A stretch of 64,000 nucleotides of DNA from Kiritimatiellales bacterium (GTDB lineage: Bacteria > Verrucomicrobiota > Kiritimatiellia > Kiritimatiellales > Tichowtungiaceae), in NCBI GenBank assembly GCA_041656295.1, contig JBBADV010000013.1, positions 1 to 64,000 of the forward strand. Reading direction: 5' to 3'. The notes under the pieces are model-generated. The model was given only the letters and a program-made list of their open reading frames with translations. It did no database searches and had not been told where the DNA came from. Positions 8,692 through 17,002 of the stretch are shown piece by piece (the stretch's first letter is position 1; each line of letters begins with the position of its first letter). A program made the position numbers and the translations under genes.

Positions 8692-9420
8692 ATGAGTGAA
8701 TTTGCATACGCGGCGGAATTAAAAAAGATGTTTCGCTGCTACGGTCATTTTTACCGGTTGAATATTGCCGGCGCGGAGCCGCAGCTGTGCCGGAGCGTGC
8801 TTGAAATTACATCATTGCCGCGCGAAGCGGTCGGTGCAGGAAACGATCCGGATGATCTGTTCGGCGCGAGGCCGGAAAAACATCTGCCGGACGCAGTGGT
8901 GATTATGATGAATCCGGGTTCGTCGAAACCGGTTGAGAATGGCGACACGGAAAGTCTGCTGTCGATGCCGCTGCCGGCAAATTTTGTGAAGCCGCTGGTG
9001 CTGACGCGTCCGGACAACACGCAGTATCAAATCATGCGCATTATGGCGGCGCAAAACTGGCGTCATGTGCGCGTACTGAATATTTCCGATTTGCGCGATC
9101 CGAAGAGCCCGGACTTTATGGCGCGCACGCAAAAGCTGGCGGAATTCCCCGGCGGCGGCGCGCACAGTCTGTTTTCCGGCGAACGCCGTGCGGAACGGGA
9201 AGTTATGCTGCGCCGGCAATCCGGCGCACCGTTTATTATCGGCTGGGGACAGAATGCCGGTTTAATTCCGCTGGCGGAACAGTGCTTAAACTGCATTGCC
9301 GGCGAACGCATCATTACCGTTCCCGCCGGCAATCATCCGGCGCTGACCGCGCATCCCAGCCCGATGCTGCAAAGCAAAAAAGAGGAGTGGCTGCGCACAA
9401 TTCTGACAGAATTAAATTAA
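8692..9420 (+). CDS. DUF1643-like protein of unknown function
   Basis: A roughly 242-residue soluble protein without signal peptide or membrane segment. Phrases resemble the DUF1643 family: VVIMMNPGSSKP near the N-terminus, an NTQYQIMRIMAAQNW stretch, VRVLNISDLRD, then PFIIGWGQNAG and a C-terminal HPSPMLQSKKEEWL. DUF1643 has no settled function, and the similarity is by eye. I prefer the ATG at 8692; the frame opens at 8668. No convincing Shine-Dalgarno is seen at either. The TAA stop is the first part of a TTAACCACGG repeat arm. It stands alone between repeats. Confidence 0.6.
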   Translation: MSEFAYAAELKKMFRCYGHFYRLNIAGAEPQLCRSVLEITSLPREAVGAGNDPDDLFGARPEKHLPDAVVIMMNPGSSKPVENGDTESLLSMPLPANFVKPLVLTRPDNTQYQIMRIMAAQNWRHVRVLNISDLRDPKSPDFMARTQKLAEFPGGGAHSLFSGERRAEREVMLRRQSGAPFIIGWGQNAGLIPLAEQCLNCIAGERIITVPAGNHPALTAHPSPMLQSKKEEWLRTILTELN

Positions 9421-9486
9421 CCACGGGAAACTACAGAATACACTGACAGTAAAAATTTCTGTGTCTCCGGTGTATTCCGTGATTAA
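9418..9486. repeat. Palindromic intergenic repeat (TTAACCACGG ... CCGTGATTAA)
   Basis: The left arm TTAACCACGG...CAGAATACACTGA and right arm TCTGTGTC...GTGTATTCCGTGATTAA are imperfect inverted copies. The left arm supplies the stop codon of the upstream gene, and the right arm ends 8 bases before the ATG of the downstream gene. Half-sites of this repeat (CCGTGTAATCCGTGGTTAA) also precede the genes at 959 and 11636 and follow the start of secA (41735-41763). Confidence 0.65.
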
Positions 9487-9494
9487 CTCTCTCT

Positions 9495-11429
9495 ATGCCT
9501 GCCCAAAATCAGATTCCGGACCGTATTGCGACTGCACTGCGTCAGTTTCCGCCGTTTTCAATGTTTGATGAAGCGATGGTGGCAGAGCTGGCATGCACCG
9601 CCAAGGTTCAGGTTTTAACCAAGGGTGACACGGTTTGGCATCAGGGCGATCCGCCGTGCGGCGAAGTGCTGTTTCTGGCGCGTGGTCGCGTAGAGTATTA
9701 TGCCGGCAGCGAGCTGATTGATGTGCGCGATGTTGGCGATATTCTCGGCCTTTCGGCACAGCACGAGAGCGAGCCGTACCGCGTTACTGCAATCGCGGAA
9801 GATGATTCCATCCTTTATGTTCTGCCCTGGCCGCTTGTCCAGGAACTGCTGTTAACCAACGATGAAGCGCGCTATTACGTGCGCCGGCATCTGTTCTGGG
9901 GCACGCGCCTCGGCCGTGCAATTCCGGACGGTATTGAAGCGAGCATCGGCGGTGAAAATGTCCTTGAGGCGCATCTGAAAGGCGCGCACATCATTACGCC
10001 GCGACCGCCGGAACGCCTGCTGCACTGCCTGCCGGAAACAACCATTCGCGACGCCGCTGAACTGATGGCAAAGCGCGGCATACCGTCGATTTTAATTACA
10101 AACAAAGAGAATCATCCGCTGGGAATTGTCACCGGCAACGATCTGGTGCGCGAAGTGATTGTCAACGGGCGCGACAGCCGCCAGCCGGTTTCCAGCATCA
10201 TGTCGGCGCCGGTGGTCACCGTTGCAACAAATTCAAGCACTGCGGCGGCGGCGCTGACGATGCTCCGTGAACGCATCGGACAGGTCTGTGTAACGGAGGA
10301 CGGAACGGCAGATACACCGGCGCTCGACGTTTGCACGCAGAAAGATCTGCTTGCACAGAGCGGACGTCATCCCGCCGGTTTTATTCACGAACTGCACATT
10401 GCGCAAACGCCGGCACGTTTCCGCGAAATCTGCGATGATATTGAAGAGATGGCAAAAACCTATCTTGACGCCGGAATTTCCGGCATTCTGCTCGGTGAAA
10501 TCTGCGCTGAACTTTATAATGAACTCGTGCGCCAGCTCATTGATATTTCACTCGCCGAACTGACCGATCAGGGTATGCAGCTGCCGGAAGCGCGGTGGGC
10601 GTGGATTGCCGTCGGCAGCGACGGACGCCGTGAGCAGGTATTACGCACCGACATGGATAATGCCATCATTTTTGCATCGTCCGGCAGCAGCAAAAAAGAT
10701 GAGGCCAACCGCGTTTATTTTCTAAAACTCGCCGCACGCGTGATTGAAATGATGGTCGATACCGGTTTTACACGCTGTCAGGGGCGCGTCATGGCAAGTA
10801 ACCCAAAATGGTGCCGAACCGATGCCGAATGGATCGCCGAACTGAACGATCCCAATCTGCTTCATGACAACAAAAAACTGATCAGAGCGCTGATCCTTTA
10901 TGATCTGCGCTATGTCGCCGGCGATCCAATGCTCAGCGCCGCTGTGCGTGAAACCGTTTTTAAAACGGCCGGCAAAGATACAGCGCTGCAGCACTATATG
11001 GCGGAAATGATTGTCGCCACGCCGCCGCCGTTAAATTTTCGCGGCAAATTTGTTGTTGAAAAAAAAGGCGGCAATGAAGGTGAATTCGATATTAAAAAAC
11101 GCGGACTCGCACCGCTGCGCGATGCGGCGCGGCTGTTCGCACTGCATTACGGGCTGAAAAAACATCATTCCACCGGCGGGCGCTGGCTTGAACTGATGAC
11201 CGCACAGCCGGATATGGCTGAAATCGCCGGACTTGCCCGGGAAGGATTTGACCAGCTGCTGCGGATCCGCACATCCACCGGACTGCAGCGCGGCGACGAC
11301 GGACGCTATCTTGATCCGGCTGAACTTTCCCGACTTCAGCGCGGACAGCTTGTGAATGTTTTTGATGTTCAGCGCATGGTGCAGGCTGCTGTGCGCGTTC
11401 ATTTCCAGCTCGACATACGCAACATATAA
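9495..11429 (+). CDS. cNMP-binding / CBS / DUF294 putative nucleotidyltransferase
   Basis: A 644-residue cytoplasmic regulator. Domains in order: a cyclic-nucleotide-binding (CRP-like) beta-barrel at about 15-130; two CBS repeats at about 175-280 (RGIPSILITNKENHPLGIVTGNDLV, then SIMSAPVVTVATNSS); a DUF294 nucleotidyltransferase core at about 350-440 with GSDGRREQVLRTDMDNAI, which keeps the GS...DxD pattern; and the DUF294 C-terminal helical domain. In other bacteria such genes are usually paired with a DnaQ-type exonuclease, as here, often near acetate genes, and are thought to sense nucleotides. The substrate of the transferase is unknown. Confidence 0.88.
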   Translation: MPAQNQIPDRIATALRQFPPFSMFDEAMVAELACTAKVQVLTKGDTVWHQGDPPCGEVLFLARGRVEYYAGSELIDVRDVGDILGLSAQHESEPYRVTAIAEDDSILYVLPWPLVQELLLTNDEARYYVRRHLFWGTRLGRAIPDGIEASIGGENVLEAHLKGAHIITPRPPERLLHCLPETTIRDAAELMAKRGIPSILITNKENHPLGIVTGNDLVREVIVNGRDSRQPVSSIMSAPVVTVATNSSTAAAALTMLRERIGQVCVTEDGTADTPALDVCTQKDLLAQSGRHPAGFIHELHIAQTPARFREICDDIEEMAKTYLDAGISGILLGEICAELYNELVRQLIDISLAELTDQGMQLPEARWAWIAVGSDGRREQVLRTDMDNAIIFASSGSSKKDEANRVYFLKLAARVIEMMVDTGFTRCQGRVMASNPKWCRTDAEWIAELNDPNLLHDNKKLIRALILYDLRYVAGDPMLSAAVRETVFKTAGKDTALQHYMAEMIVATPPPLNFRGKFVVEKKGGNEGEFDIKKRGLAPLRDAARLFALHYGLKKHHSTGGRWLELMTAQPDMAEIAGLAREGFDQLLRIRTSTGLQRGDDGRYLDPAELSRLQRGQLVNVFDVQRMVQAAVRVHFQLDIRNI

Positions 11430-11469
11430 ACAGTGGAATGGTGAATAGAGAGATTTTCAATGTTCAATG

Positions 11470-11632
11470 CTCAATATTCAGTTTTCATTGCCGCTTCGCT
11501 GCCTGCCTTCCAGCGAGCCGTTGCCGCTCACTCCGGGCGCTGTTTTCTTTCAGGAAGCCACTCTTCGAGTCTTCATCTCGTTTCGAATCTCGATTTTTCC
11601 AGCCGTTTATATCTGTGTAATCCGTGGTTAAT
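11470..11632. repeat. Partial MITE-like cargo plus CCGTGGTTAA half-site
   Basis: The phrase GCGAGCCGTTGCCGCTCACTC...CTTTCAGGAAGCCACTCTTCGA is a diverged copy of the type B cargo seen at 20489-20852 and 30209-30501. It is followed by CTGTGTAATCCGTGGTTAA. It lies between the DUF294 gene and the exonuclease gene, and the GTG inside it (11624) opens the exonuclease frame. Confidence 0.65.
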
Positions 11633-11635
11633 GAA

Positions 11636-12319
11636 ATGATTGCCCTCTTCCAGAAAAAACCGCTACCGCAATTCTGTGCCGACTATCTTGCAGCGGCGAA
11701 ACAGAAGCCGGCACGAAGAACACCGGCAAACAGTTTGCGCTTTGTCGTACTCGATGCAGAAACCAGCGGTTTTCAGATTAAAACCGACCATATTCTTTCC
11801 ATCGCACTGTTCAATATTGTCAGCGGTCAGATTCAAATTGAGTCCAGCCGCAAGTGGCTGGTTCATCAGCCCGGAGTAGGAACAAATGCCGCCACTGCCA
11901 TTCACGGCATTCTGCCGAATGAATCAAATGCCGGAATCCATGAGGCAAAAGTTATTCATGAACTGATTGAAATTCTCACCGGCGCGATCGTTGTCGGGCA
12001 TCACGTCCGGTTCGACGCCGATATGATTAATGAAGCCATGCTGCGGCACTGCAAAATTAAATTTCGCAGCCGGACAATTGATACGGCGCAGTTCGCGATG
12101 AACGAACTCACCGCATTCCACCGCACCGGTTACGCACGGCAGCGCCCGCCGACACTCGATGAACTCGCCGCGCATTTCGATATTCCCGTCATTGCGCGTC
12201 ACACCGCCGAAGGCGATGCGTTTCTCACCGCCAAACTTTTTCTGCTGCTTTGCGGACGCATCCGCCGCCGCACCGGGCGTGCAGTTCAACTCCGCGATCT
12301 GCCGGTAAGAAATTATTGA
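11636..12319 (+). CDS. DnaQ-like 3'-5' exonuclease
   Basis: A DEDD-superfamily exonuclease of about 227 residues, similar to the epsilon subunit of DNA polymerase III. Motif Exo I is VVLDAETSGF (DxE), Exo II is HHVRFDADMIN (HxxxFD), and Exo III is HTAEGDAFLTAKLF (HxxxxD), giving DEDDh catalysis. It probably acts with the upstream DUF294 protein, since that pair is conserved elsewhere; it is not the replicative proofreader by context. The frame opens at a GTG (11624) inside a repeat half-site; I prefer the ATG at 11636. Convergent with miaA. Confidence 0.85.
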   Translation: MIALFQKKPLPQFCADYLAAAKQKPARRTPANSLRFVVLDAETSGFQIKTDHILSIALFNIVSGQIQIESSRKWLVHQPGVGTNAATAIHGILPNESNAGIHEAKVIHELIEILTGAIVVGHHVRFDADMINEAMLRHCKIKFRSRTIDTAQFAMNELTAFHRTGYARQRPPTLDELAAHFDIPVIARHTAEGDAFLTAKLFLLLCGRIRRRTGRAVQLRDLPVRNY

Positions 12320-12405
12320 TTGTTCAATGCGGAAACGCGGCGCACCGGTGAAATGTATCTTCATACAAATCGTCGGCCGGCGGCGCATGATGCACCGTAA
12401 GTTTT

Positions 12406-13350
12406 TTATTCCCGCACTCCTCTGCATTCCACCGCACCGTTTCTTCTCAGCAGTTCAAAAACTTTCTCCGGCGGCGCCGCAGCATCAATCCACTCCACAT
12501 TCAACTGATGCCGGAACCAGGTCATCTGGCGTTTGGCAAGCTGACGCGTACGAATGATTGTTTTTTCTTTGGCTTCATTCACATGCAATTCACCGCGCAA
12601 TACCGCGAACGCTTCGGCATAGCCGATGGCGTGCTGCGCGGTAGAAGATAATTCAATCTTCATCAATGCTTCCGCTTCTGCCAAAAGTCCGGCGGTGTAC
12701 ATTGTTTCGACGCGTACGGCGATGCGCCGGTGAAGTTCAGCGCGTTCGACATGCAGTCCGATAATTTTCGGCAATGGATTTTTCTGCCATAAAGCATGTA
12801 GACGCGGCGTCCCCGCCGCGTTCTCTTCCATCGTGGACGCGCCGGGGACATCACGTCTACGTTGGCTTTGTTCCAATAAGCGAATCAGCCGGCGCGGATT
12901 TGTTTTGTCGGCGAGCTGTTCATATTGTGCCGGAGCGGTGGTGCGAACTTCATTTTGCAGTTCGGCGCATGTCATTTTTTCGGCGCGTACACGCAGAGTT
13001 TCGTCGGCACCGGAAAAATTGTCGAGTCCCTGCAGCAGACATTTCACATAAAGCCCGGTGCCGCCGGTAACAACGGGAACTGCATTTTCAAATGCAGGGC
13101 AAACGGCATTCAGCCAGTCGCCGACGCTGAAATTCTGTTCCGGCGACACAATGTCTATTCCGTAATATGAAATTCCGGTGCGCTCTGCCGCCGGCGGTTT
13201 GGCGGTGCCAATGTCCATGCCGCGATAAATATTCATTGAATCGGCAGAGACAACCGGCGCGCCGGTTTTTTCGGCAAAGCATTGCGCGAGTGTACTTTTA
13301 CCCGAGGCCGTTGGACCGGTCAGAACATAAGCTTGAGGACTGTTCAACAT
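12406..13350 (-). CDS. miaA: tRNA dimethylallyltransferase with a repeat-encoded insert
   Basis: Transfers a dimethylallyl group to A37 of tRNAs reading UNN codons. Seen: the P-loop GPTASGKST at about 12-20, the DSMNIYRGMDIGTAKP segment, the active-site region TGGTGLY, and a C-terminal TRQLAKRQMTWFR. Between RRLIRLLE and the later IIGLHVERAELHRRI, the protein carries RRRDVPGASTMEENAAGTPRLH. This is encoded by a 63-bp palindrome (12798-12860) whose length is a multiple of three; this segment is longer than in E. coli MiaA. The enzyme should still fold, as the insert replaces a variable loop of the tRNA-contacting region, but activity is untested. Confidence 0.93.
   Translation of the reverse strand: MLNSPQAYVLTGPTASGKSTLAQCFAEKTGAPVVSADSMNIYRGMDIGTAKPPAAERTGISYYGIDIVSPEQNFSVGDWLNAVCPAFENAVPVVTGGTGLYVKCLLQGLDNFSGADETLRVRAEKMTCAELQNEVRTTAPAQYEQLADKTNPRRLIRLLEQSQRRRDVPGASTMEENAAGTPRLHALWQKNPLPKIIGLHVERAELHRRIAVRVETMYTAGLLAEAEALMKIELSSTAQHAIGYAEAFAVLRGELHVNEAKEKTIIRTRQLAKRQMTWFRHQLNVEWIDAAAPPEKVFELLRRNGAVECRGVRE
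12798..12860. repeat. 63-bp palindromic repeat inside miaA
   Basis: Arms GTAGACG...GTCCCC and GGGGAC...CGTCTAC face each other. The left half (GTAGACGCGGCGTCCCCGCC) is nearly the same as the GTAGACGCGGCGCCCTCGCC block in MITE-like copies 1, 2 and 4. Its 21 codons are in frame with miaA. Confidence 0.8.
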
Positions 13351-13494
13351 TTAAAAATTCTAAAACAAACGAAGAAAATTATAGCCACAAAAAACACAAA
13401 ATTTCGTGAAAGGGAGTATATTTTTTCAGACTTGGGTCTTTCGTATTTCGGATTTTCTTCCGTGCCAGAGTATTCCGGAGTCAGGCTTTCGAGT
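13351..13494. repeat. Repeat fragments between miaA and lspA
   Basis: Holds a solo end-like segment (AAAATTATAGCCACAAAAAA, 13375-13394) as in the MITE-like termini, then TTTCGTATTTCGGATTTTC and CTTTCGAGTTCAGGG. The latter are diverged copies of the TTCGGATTTCGAGTTTCG repeat that brackets the S23 gene at 33.2-33.6 kb. The lspA stop adjoins this sequence. No gene is seen. Confidence 0.55.
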
Positions 13495-13962
13495 TCAGGG
13501 TTTCTTCAACGGATGGCGGCTGTGCCATAAAGAAGAAATCAAATAGATACCGGCAGCGATGCAAATGGCGGAGTCGGCGACATTGAACGCCGGCCAGTGC
13601 CAGCTGCCGATATAAAAATCGAGAAAATCGGTGACCCATCCAAGCTTGATGCGATCGATCAGGTTGCCGCAGATTCCGCCGACCATGAGCCCGAATGCAA
13701 TCCGGTGATCGAGCGTTGGATTCAGTAATTTCCGGCGGTACACCGCAAGAATCACGAGCACACCGACGGACAGCAGAATTAACAGCAGCTGCTGTCCGCC
13801 GAGAATGCCCCATGCCGCACCTTCGTTACGAACGTACACGAGATTAAAAAATCCGGGAATGACAACCCGCGGCTCGCCGCCGTAAATAAATGTATTACGT
13901 ACCCACAGCTTGGTTAACTGATCCGCAAGTATGATAACTAAACCAAGAATAAAAACCAGCAT
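13495..13962 (-). CDS. lspA: Signal peptidase II (lipoprotein signal peptidase)
   Basis: Cleaves prolipoproteins before the lipidated Cys in the inner membrane. The 155-residue product has four membrane segments and the family motifs: DQLTKLWVRN near the N-terminus, NEGAAWGI, GGICGNLIDRI, and VTDFLDFYI plus FNVADSAIC, which supply the two catalytic Asp residues. It lies 18 bp downstream of dksA on the same strand; a dksA-lspA pair is common. Its substrates here would include the 3D-domain lipoprotein (20893-21378) and the GH42-like lipoprotein. Confidence 0.96.
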   Translation of the reverse strand: MLVFILGLVIILADQLTKLWVRNTFIYGGEPRVVIPGFFNLVYVRNEGAAWGILGGQQLLLILLSVGVLVILAVYRRKLLNPTLDHRIAFGLMVGGICGNLIDRIKLGWVTDFLDFYIGSWHWPAFNVADSAICIAAGIYLISSLWHSRHPLKKP

Positions 13963-13980
13963 GAGCGCGCCTTTCCGGTG

Positions 13981-14655
13981 TTAACCGCGCATGGTGCTGC
14001 CGAACGGACGGTAGTGCGCACGGCCCTTTTCAAGCTCGGACTGTGCGCGCACGGTATAGCGAACATACGGCAGTGCTTTGAGACGTTCAATGTTGATCGG
14101 CTTGCCGGTAAGCTCGCAAATACCGTAGGTTCCTTTTTCGATGCGGCGCAGAGCGGCGTCGATTTCAGCAAGCACTTCCTGCTCGGAACCCATCATATTG
14201 AGCTCCATTTCGCGGTCAAAGGTATCGGTGCCCTGATCGGAGAGCGATGGATCGCGCTGATTGGCTTCAAGGTTATCGCGTGAAAGAATGTTGTAGCCGC
14301 CGAAAACGCGTTCGCGCAGTTTCAGCAGCATTTCTTTAAACATCGCCACTTCTTTAGCCGTCAGCTTTTTTTTACCCGGTGCGGCAGGTACCGGCGGCAC
14401 CGGAACCGGTGCCGGAGCCGGACGTGCTGATACCACAGCTTTTTTTACTTCGATTTTTTTTGCCGGCGCTTTTTTGGCTGCCGGTTTTTTTGCTACAGCT
14501 CTCTTTACTGCCGGTTTCTTTGCCGGCGCTTTTTTAGCAACGGCTTTTTTGGCCGGTGTTTTTTTCGGCGCTGTTTTCTTGGTCGCTGCCGCTTTTTTGA
14601 TACTCTTTTTAGCCGCCGTTTTCCTGGCCGGTGTTTTCTTCTTTGCAGTTGCCAT
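13981..14655 (-). CDS. dksA: DksA/TraR-family protein with histone H1-like tail; zinc ligands mostly lost
   Basis: The C-terminal 130 residues match DksA/TraR: a coiled-coil (FKEMLLKLRERVFGGYN ... EVLAEIDAALRRIEKGTYGIC) and the degenerate finger after it. In the family this protein enters the RNA polymerase secondary channel and works with ppGpp. Two oddities. First, only the Cys of GICE remains; the positions of the second to fourth Cys read ELTGK and YTVRAQ, so no C4 zinc site is possible. Second, the first 90 residues are Lys/Ala/Pro repeats (KKTPAKKAVAKKAP), like histone H1 tails, which suggests nucleic-acid contact. Such tails are known in PVC-type DksA proteins. The start has GAAAGG upstream. 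First gene of a dksA-lspA unit. Confidence 0.85.
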   Translation of the reverse strand: MATAKKKTPARKTAAKKSIKKAAATKKTAPKKTPAKKAVAKKAPAKKPAVKRAVAKKPAAKKAPAKKIEVKKAVVSARPAPAPVPVPPVPAAPGKKKLTAKEVAMFKEMLLKLRERVFGGYNILSRDNLEANQRDPSLSDQGTDTFDREMELNMMGSEQEVLAEIDAALRRIEKGTYGICELTGKPINIERLKALPYVRYTVRAQSELEKGRAHYRPFGSTMRG

Positions 14656-14845
14656 TTGAAAGCCTTTCTTTTGCCGGTTTTACACAGACGAGTCGAAAAA
14701 TAGGCGCCGCTTTTATCACGGGGCCGCAACCGTGTCAACCGGCAAGGCGTTTTATTTTAGAGGAATAATTTGCACCGGATAATATATAAAGATTTATATC
14801 GTAAACTCCGGTAAGAAACAGCGCGTTATGTATGACGCATGGCGT

Positions 14846-16003
14846 TCATGACAAACGGTTTTTGAAATCTGCATATTCAAATTTCCGGACAATTTCAATC
14901 CTGCCCGCACGCCGGATTGCAATCGCCGGATGCCGGATGCCGTTAAACATCGTCGTCTTTACCATCGTATAATGCGCCATGTCTTCAAATACCAACCGGT
15001 CGCCCGGTAACAATGGACGGTCGAATGACCAGTCGCCGATTACATCGCCGGCAAGACAGCTGATGCCGGCGAGCCGGTAATTATATTTTTTTTCTCCGGA
15101 ATTCCCGGCGCCGGCGATGCGCGGACAGTACGGCATTTCCAAAACATCCGGCATATGACACGTGCACGAACAGTCCAGAATCGCAATGTCACCGGAATTT
15201 TGAATCACATCCAGCACCGACGTTACCAGCACACCGGCATTCAGCGCCACCGCCTCGCCCGGCTCAAGAATCACCTGTACACCGTATTTTTGCTTAAAGT
15301 CATTAATTAATTTACACAGGAGATCAATGTCGTAATCCTCGCGTGTGATGTGATGGCCGCCGCCGAAATTCACCCACTCCATCTGCGGCAGAAACCCGCC
15401 AAATTTTTCCTCCACCGCCGCTAATGTAATTTGCAGCGCATCTGCGTTCTGTTCGCACAGTGTATGAAAATGCAGACCGCTGATGCCGCTCAAATCCTCG
15501 CCGGTAAACTGCGACCGTAAAATTCCGAGCCGCGACCCCGGTGCACATGGATCATACATCGCATGCGGCTGCGTCGAACATTCGGGATTGATCCGTAATC
15601 CAAATTTAGGTGGAACGCGACCTCCGGGCGCGCTCGAACGGGCGCGGAGCGCCCGTTCCACCAATGGCGCGAAGCGCTTCCACTGCGTAAACGAATTAAA
15701 ATCGATCTCGTCGCACAGCGTTAATAATTCACGCACATCATCCTCGCTGTACGCTGCTGCAAATGCATGAACCTCACCGCCGAACTCTTCGTGGCCCAAC
15801 CGCGCTTCCCACGGTGAACTGGCGCAGACGCCATCAAGCACCCTGCGCAACTGCGGAAACATGCTCCACATCGCAAAACCCTTCAGCGCCAGTAAAATTT
15901 TACAACCGGTGCGCTCTTTCACACCGGCCAAAATATCGAGATTGTGTTGAATCAGTGCTTCATCAACCACATAACACGGCGTCGGAATTTCATTCAACTT
16001 CAT
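14846..16003 (-). CDS. nspC: Carboxynorspermidine/carboxyspermidine decarboxylase with a repeat-encoded insert
   Basis: A PLP-dependent alanine-racemase-fold decarboxylase making (nor)spermidine. Seen: PTPCYVVDEALIQHNL at the N-terminus, the PLP lysine in LLALKGFAMWS, GLHFHTLCEQ, the phosphate-binding WVNFGGGHHI, EPGEAVALNAG, and the C-terminal CLAGDVIGDW. The usual partner, carboxynorspermidine dehydrogenase, is not next to it. I choose the ATG at 16003 (MKLNEIPTPCYV) over 16039. Residues VERALRARSSAPGGRVPP come from a 54-bp palindrome (15609-15662), before the conserved GLRINPE, so the loop is foreign in origin. Confidence 0.9.
   Translation of the reverse strand: MKLNEIPTPCYVVDEALIQHNLDILAGVKERTGCKILLALKGFAMWSMFPQLRRVLDGVCASSPWEARLGHEEFGGEVHAFAAAYSEDDVRELLTLCDEIDFNSFTQWKRFAPLVERALRARSSAPGGRVPPKFGLRINPECSTQPHAMYDPCAPGSRLGILRSQFTGEDLSGISGLHFHTLCEQNADALQITLAAVEEKFGGFLPQMEWVNFGGGHHITREDYDIDLLCKLINDFKQKYGVQVILEPGEAVALNAGVLVTSVLDVIQNSGDIAILDCSCTCHMPDVLEMPYCPRIAGAGNSGEKKYNYRLAGISCLAGDVIGDWSFDRPLLPGDRLVFEDMAHYTMVKTTMFNGIRHPAIAIRRAGRIEIVRKFEYADFKNRLS
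15609..15662. repeat. 54-bp palindromic repeat inside nspC
   Basis: Terminal arms GGTGGAACG and CGTTCCACC enclose a GC-rich inner hairpin (CGGGCGCGGAGCGCCCG). It encodes 18 in-frame codons. Such GGTGGAACG...CGTTCCACC units are typical of mobile intergenic palindromes rather than of this enzyme family. Confidence 0.75.
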
Positions 16004-16152
16004 ACCCCGTGTTTTAATGCTCTGCTCCGGCAAATGCACGACAAATCAAATAACTGCGCCAGAAAGTATCTGCACAACAGCGGCAGACAAATGGAACAGA
16101 TTGTGGTTTTTTATCCTGTAACTCGCGATGAAAAAATTTACTCTGATAAACA

Positions 16153-16806
16153 GTGAAAACAAAACAAGAACGTGCAGATTATATTGCAAAGCGGCTGGAT
16201 GAACTGTATCGACAAGTTGATGTTCCGCTGCAGCATTGCAACGCGTTTACCCTGCTTGTCGCAGTAATTCTTTCTGCGCAATGCACCGACAAACGTGTAA
16301 ACGAAGTGACACCGGTGCTGTTTAAAAAAGCCGGCACACCGGAGGAAATGGTGAAGCTCGGACGCGAAAAAATCCGGCAGCTCATCAAAACCTGCGGACT
16401 CGATAACAGCAAATCAAAATCCATCTACGAAACATCAAAATTACTTGTCGAAAAATTTAACAGCCGGGTTCCGCAAACATTTAAGGAGCTGGAAAGCCTG
16501 CCGGGCGTCGGACACAAAACTGCATCGGTCATTATGGCGCAGGCATTCGGCTTTCCGGCGTTTCCGGTAGATACGCATATTCACCGGCTTGCACAACGGT
16601 GGAAACTGACGAATGGTAAAAACGTTGAACAAACGGAAGCTGACCTAAAAAAACTGTTCCCGCCGGAACAGTGGAACAGACTCCACATTCAACTGATTCT
16701 CTATGGACGAGAACACTGTTCTGCACGCGGTTGCGACGGCACCAGATGCGAAATCTGTCACACATTATTTCCACAGCGGAAAACACCGGTGAAGACGAAG
16801 AAATAA
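16153..16806 (+). CDS. nth: Endonuclease III (DNA glycosylase/AP lyase)
   Basis: Removes oxidised pyrimidines and nicks at abasic sites. The helix-hairpin-helix LPGVGHKTASVIM carries the catalytic Lys, and FPVDTHIHRLAQRW carries the catalytic Asp, in the normal order. The C-terminal cluster region has four cysteines (HCSARGCDGTRCEICHTLFP), but their spacing is C-X4-C-X4-C-X2-C, not the usual C-X6-C-X2-C-X5-C, and the last canonical Cys is absent. A [4Fe-4S] cluster may be bound differently or lost. The start is a GTG at 16153. It is divergent from nspC. Confidence 0.93.
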   Translation: MKTKQERADYIAKRLDELYRQVDVPLQHCNAFTLLVAVILSAQCTDKRVNEVTPVLFKKAGTPEEMVKLGREKIRQLIKTCGLDNSKSKSIYETSKLLVEKFNSRVPQTFKELESLPGVGHKTASVIMAQAFGFPAFPVDTHIHRLAQRWKLTNGKNVEQTEADLKKLFPPEQWNRLHIQLILYGREHCSARGCDGTRCEICHTLFPQRKTPVKTKK

Positions 16807-17002
16807 TTGGACGCAGAGCAGCCGCATGAATCAAAAAGCTTCAACCGGAGACTTGCTTTTACAATCTGCCCGCTTTTGTTTAGAAAAGAAAGTTTGAGAT
16901 ACGGAGTTGTTCCGTCACTGGTTTTCTGATTAACTGAAATTCGTTTTTAATACATTAATTTCGCAGAAATGATGCAATGTAAACACACAGCAAAAGGGAA
17001 TC

